Shown: piece by piece, positions 18,592 through 26,183 of the stretch
Layout of the letters: every line of letters begins with the position of its first letter
How positions within the stretch are numbered: position 1 is the first letter of the stretch
Source: Myxococcota bacterium
GTDB lineage: Bacteria; Myxococcota_A; UBA796; JAJRTE01
DNA length: 64,000 nucleotides
NCBI GenBank assembly: GCA_024278455.1
Contig: JAJRTE010000101.1
Span: 1 to 64,000, forward strand
Reading direction: 5' to 3'
Made by a program: the position numbers and the translations under genes
Notes under the pieces: model-generated
What the model saw: only the letters and a program-made list of their open reading frames with translations
The model's database searches: none
Told to the model about the DNA's origin: nothing

Positions 18592-18619
18592 GATGGCTCA
18601 CCTGGCAAAACAGTGGTTG

Positions 18620-18648
18620 TTGGATCGATTACGTCTGGGAACTATTAT
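18620..18648 (+). promoter_or_regulatory. Candidate sigma70-type promoter for the two-component operon
   Basis: TTGGAT (18620-18625), a 17-base spacer, and TATTAT (18643-18648) lie about 60 bases upstream of the histidine kinase start. This is the best -35/-10 match seen in the window, on the correct strand and in a divergent intergenic gap. Confidence 0.45.
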
Positions 18649-18708
18649 GGGACGTGGGGGATCGCGTCGTGTAAAAGTACGGTAAAAGCGCGCCGGCGGG
18701 AGGCTCGG

Positions 18709-19695
18709 ATGGGGAAACGTCTCGCGTGGATCACACATCCGGTCACGATGATCGTGGCGGTCCACGTTGCCTGGACAGCCGCGCTCGTATACTGGATCCT
18801 GTTCTTCGTCGATCGATACCGGCAGACCCGCTACCTCGCCGAGCGTGCGGGGGCCGGCTCCCAGGACCTCCTCACGTGGGCGCCGTTCGTGGTCGGTATC
18901 GTCCTGATGGGTATGATCTTCGCCGGCACCGTGACCCTGACCCTCATGCTCGCCAAGCAAGCCATCATCAACAGGCAGATGAGCGACTTTCTCTCCTATG
19001 TCAGTCACGAACTCCGGACACCTCTCACCTCCATTTCCCTCAGCCTCGAGACGTTACGCGACCACGAGCTTTCCGAAGCGCAGCGGCGCGCATTCATCGA
19101 CGCCATGCTCGAGGATACCGGGCGGCTGACGCGCCAGATCGGAGGAATCCTCCAGGCGTCGCGATTGAAGCGAGGGCGCCAACCGCTGCGCAAGGAGATG
19201 ATCCTGCTGGACGGATTCGTGAAGTCGTTCGTGGCGAACAGCAAGGAGGTCGTGGAGCGCCGCGGTCATCGCCTCGAGGTGGGGCACCTCGACTTCTGCG
19301 CGGTGCTTGGAGACCGCGAAGCGCTCCGGACGGTCCTCGAGAACCTGGTGCGCAACGCGGAACGATACTCTCCGTCAGGCACCCCGATCGTCGTGTCGCT
19401 CGAGGGCAAGGGGAAATGGGCTCGGCTGTCGGTCCAGGACCAAGGGATCGGGATTCCGAAAAAGGAATTGAAGCGGATCTTCGGACTCTTCTACCGTACC
19501 GATGAGGGGCGCAAGAGGTCGCGCCGCGGCAGCGGTCTCGGGCTGTACATCGTCAAGGGTATCGTCTCGCTTCACCACGGCACCGTGAAGGCGCATAGCG
19601 AGGGGCCTGGCCGGGGGGCGAGGTTCGACGTGCTGCTGCCCCAGGTGGCTTGCGAAGGAGAACGCGGCAATGAGGATTCTGTTGGTCGAGGATGA
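18709..19695 (+). CDS. Membrane histidine kinase
   Basis: A 328-residue sensor kinase. Two transmembrane helices (about residues 10-32 and 60-84) flank a very short loop, so the stimulus is probably membrane-associated or conveyed by a partner rather than by a periplasmic ligand domain. HisKA phospho-acceptor is in FLSYVSHELRTPLTS; the HATPase_c part has NLVRNAERYSPSG (N box), DQGIGIP (G1) and GSGLGLYIVKGI (G2). It should phosphorylate the overlapping response regulator. The ATG at 18709 is preceded by GGGAGG. Its 3' end overlaps the regulator gene by 26 bases. Confidence 0.9.
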   Translation: MGKRLAWITHPVTMIVAVHVAWTAALVYWILFFVDRYRQTRYLAERAGAGSQDLLTWAPFVVGIVLMGMIFAGTVTLTLMLAKQAIINRQMSDFLSYVSHELRTPLTSISLSLETLRDHELSEAQRRAFIDAMLEDTGRLTRQIGGILQASRLKRGRQPLRKEMILLDGFVKSFVANSKEVVERRGHRLEVGHLDFCAVLGDREALRTVLENLVRNAERYSPSGTPIVVSLEGKGKWARLSVQDQGIGIPKKELKRIFGLFYRTDEGRKRSRRGSGLGLYIVKGIVSLHHGTVKAHSEGPGRGARFDVLLPQVACEGERGNEDSVGRG

Positions 19696-20359
19696 GCAGC
19701 ACATCGCCCGGACGCTCGAGTTCAACTTCCGGGCCGAAGGCTATGATACCTGCGCCGTGGAGACCGGGGAGGAGGCCCTGGATCGCCTGGGTCACGAAGC
19801 ATTCGACATCATGGTGCTGGACGTCATGCTGCCGGGTATCGACGGGTTCGAGGTCGCCAGGCAAGTCCGACACCGGGACTCGAAGCTGCCCATTCTCATG
19901 CTGACCGCACTCTCCGCCGACGAGGACAGGATTGCCGGGCTCGAGTGTGGCGTGGATGACTACCTCGTCAAGCCTTTCGTGCTGAAGGAACTCATGCTTC
20001 GGATCGCCGGTCTGCTCCGCCGGGCTAGCTGGAGCCTGCCCCCGTCCGAGACACCGTTTTGGTTCGGTCCCGTGCGCATCGACCCGGGCACCATGACCGG
20101 GGTCGGCAGGGACGGACCTCGAGAACTGACCCGGATCGAGCTGGAACTCCTGCGCTACTTCCATGCCCACCCTGACCGATTGGTGTCACGCGGGGAACTC
20201 CTCAAGGAGGTCTGGGGCTACGAACCGGACATCGTCACCCGGACCGTGGACACTTTCGTCGTGCGCATTCGCAAGTTCATCGAGCCCGAGCCGTCGAAGC
20301 CGAGGTACCTCCGGTCGCTGAGGGGCAAGGGCTACATCTACCATCCGTCGGGACGGTGA
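19670..20359 (+). CDS. OmpR/PhoB-family response regulator
   Basis: A 229-residue regulator: receiver domain (VEDEQ acidic pocket, phospho-acceptor Asp in MVLDVMLPG, conserved Thr in MLTALSA, Lys in YLVKPF) followed by a winged-helix DNA-binding domain from about residue 125 (LTRIELELLRYFHAHPDRLVSRGELLKEVWGY, TVDTFVVRIRKF, RGKGYIY). It overlaps the kinase gene and is co-transcribed with it. Its regulon is unknown; the glycyl radical enzyme operon 150 bases downstream is a plausible neighbouring target but nothing in the sequence proves it. Confidence 0.93.
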   Translation: MRILLVEDEQHIARTLEFNFRAEGYDTCAVETGEEALDRLGHEAFDIMVLDVMLPGIDGFEVARQVRHRDSKLPILMLTALSADEDRIAGLECGVDDYLVKPFVLKELMLRIAGLLRRASWSLPPSETPFWFGPVRIDPGTMTGVGRDGPRELTRIELELLRYFHAHPDRLVSRGELLKEVWGYEPDIVTRTVDTFVVRIRKFIEPEPSKPRYLRSLRGKGYIYHPSGR

Positions 20360-20507
20360 GAACCCGGGGGATGGGGGGGCCGCTCAGCTCCTGTTCCCAC
20401 CAGGACCGTGGTACAATGGACCGTGGAGCCGTCCTGCCCGGCAACGGCACGGAGAAGCTGGTCGTCGGGAAGGCTGTCCCGGGGGGGTGACGGAGGCACC
20501 GGCTACG

Positions 20508-23500
20508 ATGACAACACCGACTCGATTGCTCCTCCTGGTCCTGCTCAGGACCATGGCAGCCCAGTTCAACATCCGTCCTTCCATCCGGGACCATCTCCGG
20601 AGCGCAGAAGGATGGATCGACTTCACCATCGGGTTCCGGACCCGGGACCGTTCCGTGGCGGCAGCCCTGTCCTTCTCCGGCGGCAAGGCTCTAGCGCTTG
20701 CCACGATCCCGGACGACGCCACCGTCACGATGGTGTTTCGGACCGCCGGCGTCCTCCTCGAGATGCTGCGACTTCCGCCCAACGAGGTTCTCAACCTCCT
20801 CATGCGGAACCGCATGTGCGTCAGCGGAAACCTCTCCTACCTCAACCTGTTCAGCTACCTGCTGTCCGTGCTCATGCACGACGGGCACCGCCGGCTCGAG
20901 GCAAAGCGCCGGGCGCGGGAGAGGGAGGAAGTCGCCGCCGCACTCTCGAGTTCCCGGCATGTGCCGGTGGGAGGAGCCGAGGCAAGGCGTCGGGCGGTCA
21001 GGCTCAAGCCCAAGGCCGAAGACCCCGGTGTGGCTTTCCTCGAGGACCCCTACCTCTCCGGGTTCTCCCTGTCCGATTTTCCCCGGCTCAAAGCCTTTCT
21101 TGACGCCCACTTCCGGTTGAAGCCCGAGATCTGCGCCGAACGACCACGGTTGCTCACCCAGTGGTACCGGGAACATGGCTTCGAGACCGACCGGGAGGGC
21201 AGGCCCTGGAACCCGGCCCTCCGGCAGGCGCACGCTTTCAAGCACCTCATGGCACACAAGGAGCCGCGCATTCGCTACAACGACCTTGTCGCAGTAACGA
21301 CCACGGCAAAGGAAGTCGGCGTCGTCATCTATCCCGACGCCCATGGCACGACCATTTGGGGAGAACTGATCTCCACCCCGGAACGGGCCTTGAACCCCTA
21401 CGACATCTCCCCGGAAACCCGCCACATCCTCCACCACGACGTCTTCCCGTTCTGGGCCAGGCGCAACTTCCGCGAATGGGTCCGCGACCGGTTCCAGGAA
21501 CCGCTCTGCCAGCAGCTCGACGAGCGGTTCGCCGTCTACTTCCTCTGGAAAACCGCTGCCCTCTCCCACACCATCCCCGACTTCCCCCGGCTCCTTCGGC
21601 TGGGAACTCGAGGCATCATTCGCGAGATCGAAGCAGCCATGGCTCGAGACAAGGCGTCCCTCCCGGATGGAGAGACCGCATCGAGCGCCGGTGTCCGTCC
21701 GGACAGGGCGGACGGCGCGCGGCGCACCGAGTCGAAGGAGGACCGCCCAGCGCCGGGAGGAAACCCCGCGGCCAGAGGGCCCACGCTCGATGAAAGGAAC
21801 GCGGAACGTCGCGCGATGATTCTGTGCCTGGAAGGTCTCGAGGCCTACGCCGCCAACCTCTCGACGAAGGCCGCGGAACGCGCCGAACGGGCACACGGGC
21901 AGCAACGCAAAGCCGAACTCGAAAGGCTGGCAGAGATATGCGCCAGGGTCCCGGCCCAGCCGGCGAGGACCCTGGACGAGGCGGTCAACGCCATCTGGAT
22001 CGGGTGGATCGGACTCCATCAGGAAAATACCAACGCCGGACTATCTCTCGGCCGTCTCGACCAGTGGCTGCAACCCTATTTCGCCGCCGATATGCAGGCC
22101 CTCGAGACGCAGGAGGCACGGCGCGCATACGTCGCTCACGCCATCGAGCTGATCGGGTGCCTCTACATGCGTTGCACCGACCACCTCCCCCTGGTCCCCG
22201 ACCTGGGAAACTATCTCTTCGGGGGAAGTTCGTCCGACCAGGCCATCACCCTCGGCGGGGTGACCCCCGAAGGCGAGGACGCCGTCGTCGACATGACCTA
22301 CATCTTCCTCAAAGTCACGGAAATGCTGGCTATTCGTGACCCGAACGTGAACGCGCGCTTCCACCCGGGTATCAACAGCGACACCTACCTGCGGCGGCTG
22401 TGCGAGGTCAACCTGATCACCGCGGCGACGCCCTCCATGCACAACGACCGGGCGGTGATCGACTCCCTGCTGCCGCTTGGATACCGGATCGAGGACATCC
22501 GTGACTGGTCGGCGACCGGGTGCGTGGAGCCCACCCTGTCCGGCAAGCAGATGGGGCACACCAATTCCATGATGATGAACCTGGTCGCTGCCCTCGAGAT
22601 GGCGCTGAACAACGGGCGCCATCCGCTCATGGACTGGGAGGTCGGGCCCCATACGGGAGATGTCAGCGGGGAGGATTTCCCGACCTTCGATACCTTCTTC
22701 GACGCCTTCTCGACGCAGCTCGAGTTCCTCGTCGACCAGGCGGTCGCGTACAACCGGATGCTCGCCGAGGCCCATGCCCTCATCCGGCCGACACCCCTGC
22801 TCTCCTCCCTCATCGACGGTTGCATCGGCCGGGGTCTCGACGCCACGGAGGGAGGGGCGCGGTACAACTCCTCCGGGGCAGCCTGCATCGGTCTCGCCGA
22901 CGTGACCGACTCCCTGATGGCAATCAAGCGGCTGGTCTACGATACCCGGCAGGTGCGTTTCGCCGACTTGAAAGCCGCCGTGGACGGCGATTTCGAGCAC
23001 CATCCGGAACTGCTGGCCCTGGTCCGCAACAAGGTTCCCCTTTTCGGCTCCGGGAGCCCCGAAGCCCTCGAGATGGCGCGGCGCGTCGCCCGTCTCGCGC
23101 ATGACCTCTATGCGCGCCACGAGAACTACCGCGGTGGACCCTACACGGCGGGATTCTGGTCCATGTCCAACCACGTCGCTTTCGGCACACTGGCCGGGGC
23201 GCTGCCGTCCGGAAGGCGCGCCGGCAAGGCCTTCACGCCGGGCCTGACCCCGGAGGCGCACGCGTCGTCCAACCTCCTCGACAACATCCGCGACGTGGCT
23301 CGCCTGGATCCTCGAGACATGAACAACAACATCGCCTTCAACGTGAAGGTAGCCCCCGCGCCGGGAGAATCGCTCGAGCGGATCGTGGACAACATGCATG
23401 CCTACGTGCGCACCTACTTCGACCTGGGCGGCATGCAGATGCAGATGAACGTGGCCTCCTCCGCCATGTTGCGCGACGCCATGCTCCATCCCGAGAACTA

Positions 23501-23606
23501 TCGCAACCTCCTGGTCCGTATCTCCGGCTACAACGCCTACTTCGTCACCCTCAACCGCGACATGCAGCTCGAGCTGATCGAGCGGGCCGAGTACGGCTTG
23601 GGGTAG
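20508..23606 (+). CDS. Glycyl radical enzyme (CVEP type) with SCP2-like N-terminal domain
   Basis: A 1032-residue protein, longer than the usual 780-850 of the family. Residues about 170-1032 are a pyruvate formate-lyase-superfamily enzyme: the active-site thiyl Cys672 in TGCVEP and the glycyl radical Gly1007 in RISGYNAYFV. Cys-Val-Glu rather than Cys-Cys marks the dehydratase/lyase branch (glycerol or diol dehydratase, choline lyase and relatives) rather than PFL. Residues about 15-135 look like an SCP2 lipid-binding domain (WIDFTIGFRTRDRS, ATVTMVFRTAGVLLEML, VSGNLSYLNLFSYLLSVL). A roughly 65-residue charged insertion with TASS and GARR lies near residues 390-430. The start is uncertain between GTG 20487 and ATG 20508. 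The activase follows 14 bases later. The substrate may be hydrophobic. Confidence 0.85.
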   Translation: MTTPTRLLLLVLLRTMAAQFNIRPSIRDHLRSAEGWIDFTIGFRTRDRSVAAALSFSGGKALALATIPDDATVTMVFRTAGVLLEMLRLPPNEVLNLLMRNRMCVSGNLSYLNLFSYLLSVLMHDGHRRLEAKRRAREREEVAAALSSSRHVPVGGAEARRRAVRLKPKAEDPGVAFLEDPYLSGFSLSDFPRLKAFLDAHFRLKPEICAERPRLLTQWYREHGFETDREGRPWNPALRQAHAFKHLMAHKEPRIRYNDLVAVTTTAKEVGVVIYPDAHGTTIWGELISTPERALNPYDISPETRHILHHDVFPFWARRNFREWVRDRFQEPLCQQLDERFAVYFLWKTAALSHTIPDFPRLLRLGTRGIIREIEAAMARDKASLPDGETASSAGVRPDRADGARRTESKEDRPAPGGNPAARGPTLDERNAERRAMILCLEGLEAYAANLSTKAAERAERAHGQQRKAELERLAEICARVPAQPARTLDEAVNAIWIGWIGLHQENTNAGLSLGRLDQWLQPYFAADMQALETQEARRAYVAHAIELIGCLYMRCTDHLPLVPDLGNYLFGGSSSDQAITLGGVTPEGEDAVVDMTYIFLKVTEMLAIRDPNVNARFHPGINSDTYLRRLCEVNLITAATPSMHNDRAVIDSLLPLGYRIEDIRDWSATGCVEPTLSGKQMGHTNSMMMNLVAALEMALNNGRHPLMDWEVGPHTGDVSGEDFPTFDTFFDAFSTQLEFLVDQAVAYNRMLAEAHALIRPTPLLSSLIDGCIGRGLDATEGGARYNSSGAACIGLADVTDSLMAIKRLVYDTRQVRFADLKAAVDGDFEHHPELLALVRNKVPLFGSGSPEALEMARRVARLAHDLYARHENYRGGPYTAGFWSMSNHVAFGTLAGALPSGRRAGKAFTPGLTPEAHASSNLLDNIRDVARLDPRDMNNNIAFNVKVAPAPGESLERIVDNMHAYVRTYFDLGGMQMQMNVASSAMLRDAMLHPENYRNLLVRISGYNAYFVTLNRDMQLELIERAEYGLG

Positions 23607-23620
23607 GTCTCGAGGTCGAT

Positions 23621-24772
23621 GTGCCATTGCGATCCTGCGTTTTCGCGATCAAGGGGAACTCCCTGGACGACGGTCCCGGTATCCGTTCCGTGGTCTTCTT
23701 CAAAGGTTGCCCCCTCTCGTGCGCATGGTGCCACAACCCGGAAGGCATGCGCCCCGGCCCGGAACTCGCCTGGGACGAGGAGGCTTGTGTCACCGGGTGC
23801 ACGCGGTGCCTCGAGGCATGTCCCGAAGGGGCGATCCTGGTCCAGGACGGCCCGCCGGGCCCTGTCCGGCGAGCGGGGACCGGCGTACCAGGCCGGTGGC
23901 CTGGTACCATGCTCTCGTCCCGGCCCCCGGGGCCCGTCCTCAACGTGAGTGCACGGTTCCGGGAACGCTTGACCTCCTTTCGCAACCGCGTGACCGGGAG
24001 GACGAAGAGCCGTTCGAGAAGCGCGAGCGCCGGGATCGTCCAGAAGGAGGAGCAGGGAAGACATGTCGGGAAGCAGGCGCCTCGAGTCCTGGTCGATCGG
24101 GCCCGCTGCACCCGCTGTGGTCTCTGTGCGGACGCCTGTCCGTCCGGCGCGCTGTCTCGAGTCGGCCAGGAGATGACCGCGGGCGACATCCTCGCGGCGA
24201 TCTTGCCGGACCGTCCGTTTTTCGACAGGTCCGGCGGCGGGGTGACACTCTCCGGGGGGGAGCCGACATCCCAGATGAATTCCGCCGGGGAACTCGCACG
24301 CCGGTTGAAGCGGGCCGGGATCCACGTGCTGCTCGAGACCTGCGGCCTGTTCCGGCTCGAGGCGTTCGACCGGGTGCTCTATCCCCACCTGGACCTCGTC
24401 TACTTTGACATCAAGCTCATGGACACCGGCAAGCACGAGCGGTGGTGTGGTACCGGTAACAAGACGATCTTGCGGAATTTCGTCGAAATCTACCAGCGGG
24501 CGTGCACGGGAGGGGTGGCGGTGCTCCCTCGAGTTCCCCTGGTACCCGGTATCACGGATACCGAGGAGAACCTGTCGGCGATTGCGACGTTCTTGCGAGA
24601 TAACGGGGTGGCCCAGGTGGTCCTCATGCCCTACAACCCACTGTGGCCTGCGAAGCGAAGAAGACTCGGCATGCCTCCGCCTGCTGGATGGGTGCCTCCG
24701 TCGCACTGGATGACTCGAGACCGCATGGCGGCCTGCCGGTCCCATTTTCACGGTATCCAGGTCGATGAATAG
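23621..24772 (+). CDS. Glycyl radical enzyme activating protein
   Basis: A 383-residue radical SAM activase. CPLSCAWCHNPEG near residue 30 binds the AdoMet cluster. Two further ferredoxin-type clusters follow: CVTGCTRCLEACP and CTRCGLCADACP. They are separated by an unusually long, basic, low-complexity insertion of about 70 residues, where normal activases have a short linker. The barrel shows GGVTLSGGEP, LETCGLF, DLVYFDIKLMD and LPRVPLVPGITD. It installs the glycyl radical on the enzyme encoded just upstream. The start is a GTG at 23621 behind GAGGT. Oxygen sensitivity of this pair fits the presence of cytochrome bd. Confidence 0.92.
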   Translation: MPLRSCVFAIKGNSLDDGPGIRSVVFFKGCPLSCAWCHNPEGMRPGPELAWDEEACVTGCTRCLEACPEGAILVQDGPPGPVRRAGTGVPGRWPGTMLSSRPPGPVLNVSARFRERLTSFRNRVTGRTKSRSRSASAGIVQKEEQGRHVGKQAPRVLVDRARCTRCGLCADACPSGALSRVGQEMTAGDILAAILPDRPFFDRSGGGVTLSGGEPTSQMNSAGELARRLKRAGIHVLLETCGLFRLEAFDRVLYPHLDLVYFDIKLMDTGKHERWCGTGNKTILRNFVEIYQRACTGGVAVLPRVPLVPGITDTEENLSAIATFLRDNGVAQVVLMPYNPLWPAKRRRLGMPPPAGWVPPSHWMTRDRMAACRSHFHGIQVDE

Positions 24773-24915
24773 GGAATTGGGGAACGGGGAATGGGGGTGC
24801 CCCCGGTGTGGTTTCGCGGCGGGAGGAACGTCATGGGTGCCGGCGTCTGGCGCACGAAGGTGCAGGGGTGTGCGGTGTCCTGGCGTGGGTGGGACGTGGG
24901 TGCGGAGCGGTGCGC

Positions 24916-25491
24916 TCAACCCGGCAGCGCGTCCACCTCGAGGTATCGGAAGCAGGTCACCAGGTGGTCGTTGACCATGCCTGTGGCCTGCATGTGGGCG
25001 TAAATGATGGTGGGGCCGACGAAGGAGAAGCCTCGAGCCTTCATCTCCCGGCTGATGGTGTGGGACAGCGGCGTGCTCGCCGGTATGTCGGCCAAGGTGG
25101 TCCATGCGTTGCGGATCGGGCGGCCGTCGACGAAGTCCCAGATGAACCGGTGGAAGCCGTCGAATTCCGCCTGCACCTCGAGGAACGCCTGCGCGTTTCG
25201 CACCGCGGAGCGCATCTTGAGCCGGTTCCTGATGAGGCCCGGGTCGGCGAGGAGGGCCTGGATCTTATCCTCGGTGAACCGTGCCACCCGTTCCGGGTCG
25301 AACCCGTCGAATGCCCTCCGGTACGCTTCGCGCCGCTTGAGTATGGTGAGCCAGCTCAGCCCGGCCTGGGCGCCCTCGAGGACCAGGAACTCGAACAGTA
25401 CCCGGTCGTCGAAGCATGGAACGCCCCACTCCTGGTCGTGATAGGAGACGTAGATCGGGTAGGATTCACACCACGGACAACGTTGTCGCAT
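24916..25491 (-). CDS. tag: DNA-3-methyladenine glycosylase I
   Basis: A 191-residue Tag. It opens RCPWCES (zinc ligands), then YHDQEWGVP, FEFLVLEGAQAGLSWLTILKRR, AFDGFDP, and ends with the zinc-ligand region GMVNDHLVTC. The enzyme removes 3-methyladenine from alkylated DNA in base excision repair. The ATG at 25491 follows AAGGAG with 8-base spacing. Length is normal for the family. Confidence 0.93.
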   Translation of the reverse strand: MRQRCPWCESYPIYVSYHDQEWGVPCFDDRVLFEFLVLEGAQAGLSWLTILKRREAYRRAFDGFDPERVARFTEDKIQALLADPGLIRNRLKMRSAVRNAQAFLEVQAEFDGFHRFIWDFVDGRPIRNAWTTLADIPASTPLSHTISREMKARGFSFVGPTIIYAHMQATGMVNDHLVTCFRYLEVDALPG

Positions 25492-25622
25492 GCGCACTCT
25501 CCTTTGAAGCAACGTACCGGCCGGCCGTGGCCCACCCACCGGTCCGGGGTCGACCGGGCGGCCGGTGACGGTGTCGCGGCCAGAATCTCCCTCCATGCCG
25601 TGTCTCCCGGCGAATGTGTGCC

Positions 25623-25928
25623 TCACAACTCCCGCAGCGTATCCTGGATAGTCCGGGGGTCGCAGGTCTGGGCCAACTCCGTCACGCCGCTGGACTCGAG
25701 GAGGATCTTTTCGCGGAAGTAGGCCTCGAGATCGGTGGGGGTGAAGGTGGTCGGCTCGAGGATGTCTTCCCGCTCGAGGAACGCTTGCGCGGTCTCTTCG
25801 CCGGTGACTCTGAGGGAGAGGTAGCCGCAACCACACGAGACGTAGGTGCCGAAGCCGGCCATGTAGGCCACCACGTCTCTTGCGAAGGCCTGGACCTCCT
25901 CGAGCCGCGCTCCGCCGGGTCTCCCCAT
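25623..25928 (-). CDS. Small protein of unknown function
   Basis: A 101-residue predicted protein. It is mostly alpha-helical in appearance (EEVQAFARDVVAYMAGFG, LEAYFREKILLESSG) with a cysteine pair in YVSCGCGYLSLRV. I recognise no family. It lies in a same-strand run behind the ion channel gene and another small frame, with 12 bases between them. CTCGAG occurs in it repeatedly, at the density of the resident genes, which supports real coding. The ribosome-binding site before the ATG at 25928 is weak. Confidence 0.5.
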   Translation of the reverse strand: MGRPGGARLEEVQAFARDVVAYMAGFGTYVSCGCGYLSLRVTGEETAQAFLEREDILEPTTFTPTDLEAYFREKILLESSGVTELAQTCDPRTIQDTLREL

Positions 25929-25940
25929 GGCGTTGCACAG

Positions 25941-26183
25941 CTACTGCGTGGTGACCTCGAGAAGGTGTGCTCCTTCTTCTCGAGAAACGATCCTGGCGAG
26001 ACAGATCAGCTTGTGGGCCAATGTCCAGGCGCGCCGTTTCTGCCTGAGATCTTCTCTTGCCGGCTCTTCATTCACTTCCATCTGGCCTTGCCTTTTCTCA
26101 CCTTCGGTGCCGACCCGCTTCTCGAGCGCCTGCCGTTCGAACCTGCACGCTCCGGGGCCGTGGGGGATCCTTCCTCTCTGCAA
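25941..26183 (-). CDS. Possible small protein coupled to the channel gene
   Basis: An 80-residue frame starting at a TTG directly after the channel stop codon, behind AGGAGGA. A shorter version could start at ATG 26081. It is rich in Arg, Glu and Gln and helical in appearance (RQKRRAWTLAHKLICLARIVSREE). No family is recognised. It may be translated by coupling, or may be an untranslated linker between the channel and the next small gene. Confidence 0.35.
   Translation of the reverse strand: MQRGRIPHGPGACRFERQALEKRVGTEGEKRQGQMEVNEEPAREDLRQKRRAWTLAHKLICLARIVSREEGAHLLEVTTQ

Noticed and set aside
19553-20170. Open frame antisense to the response regulator
   Set aside because: Pure shadow of a gene with clear receiver and winged-helix motifs.
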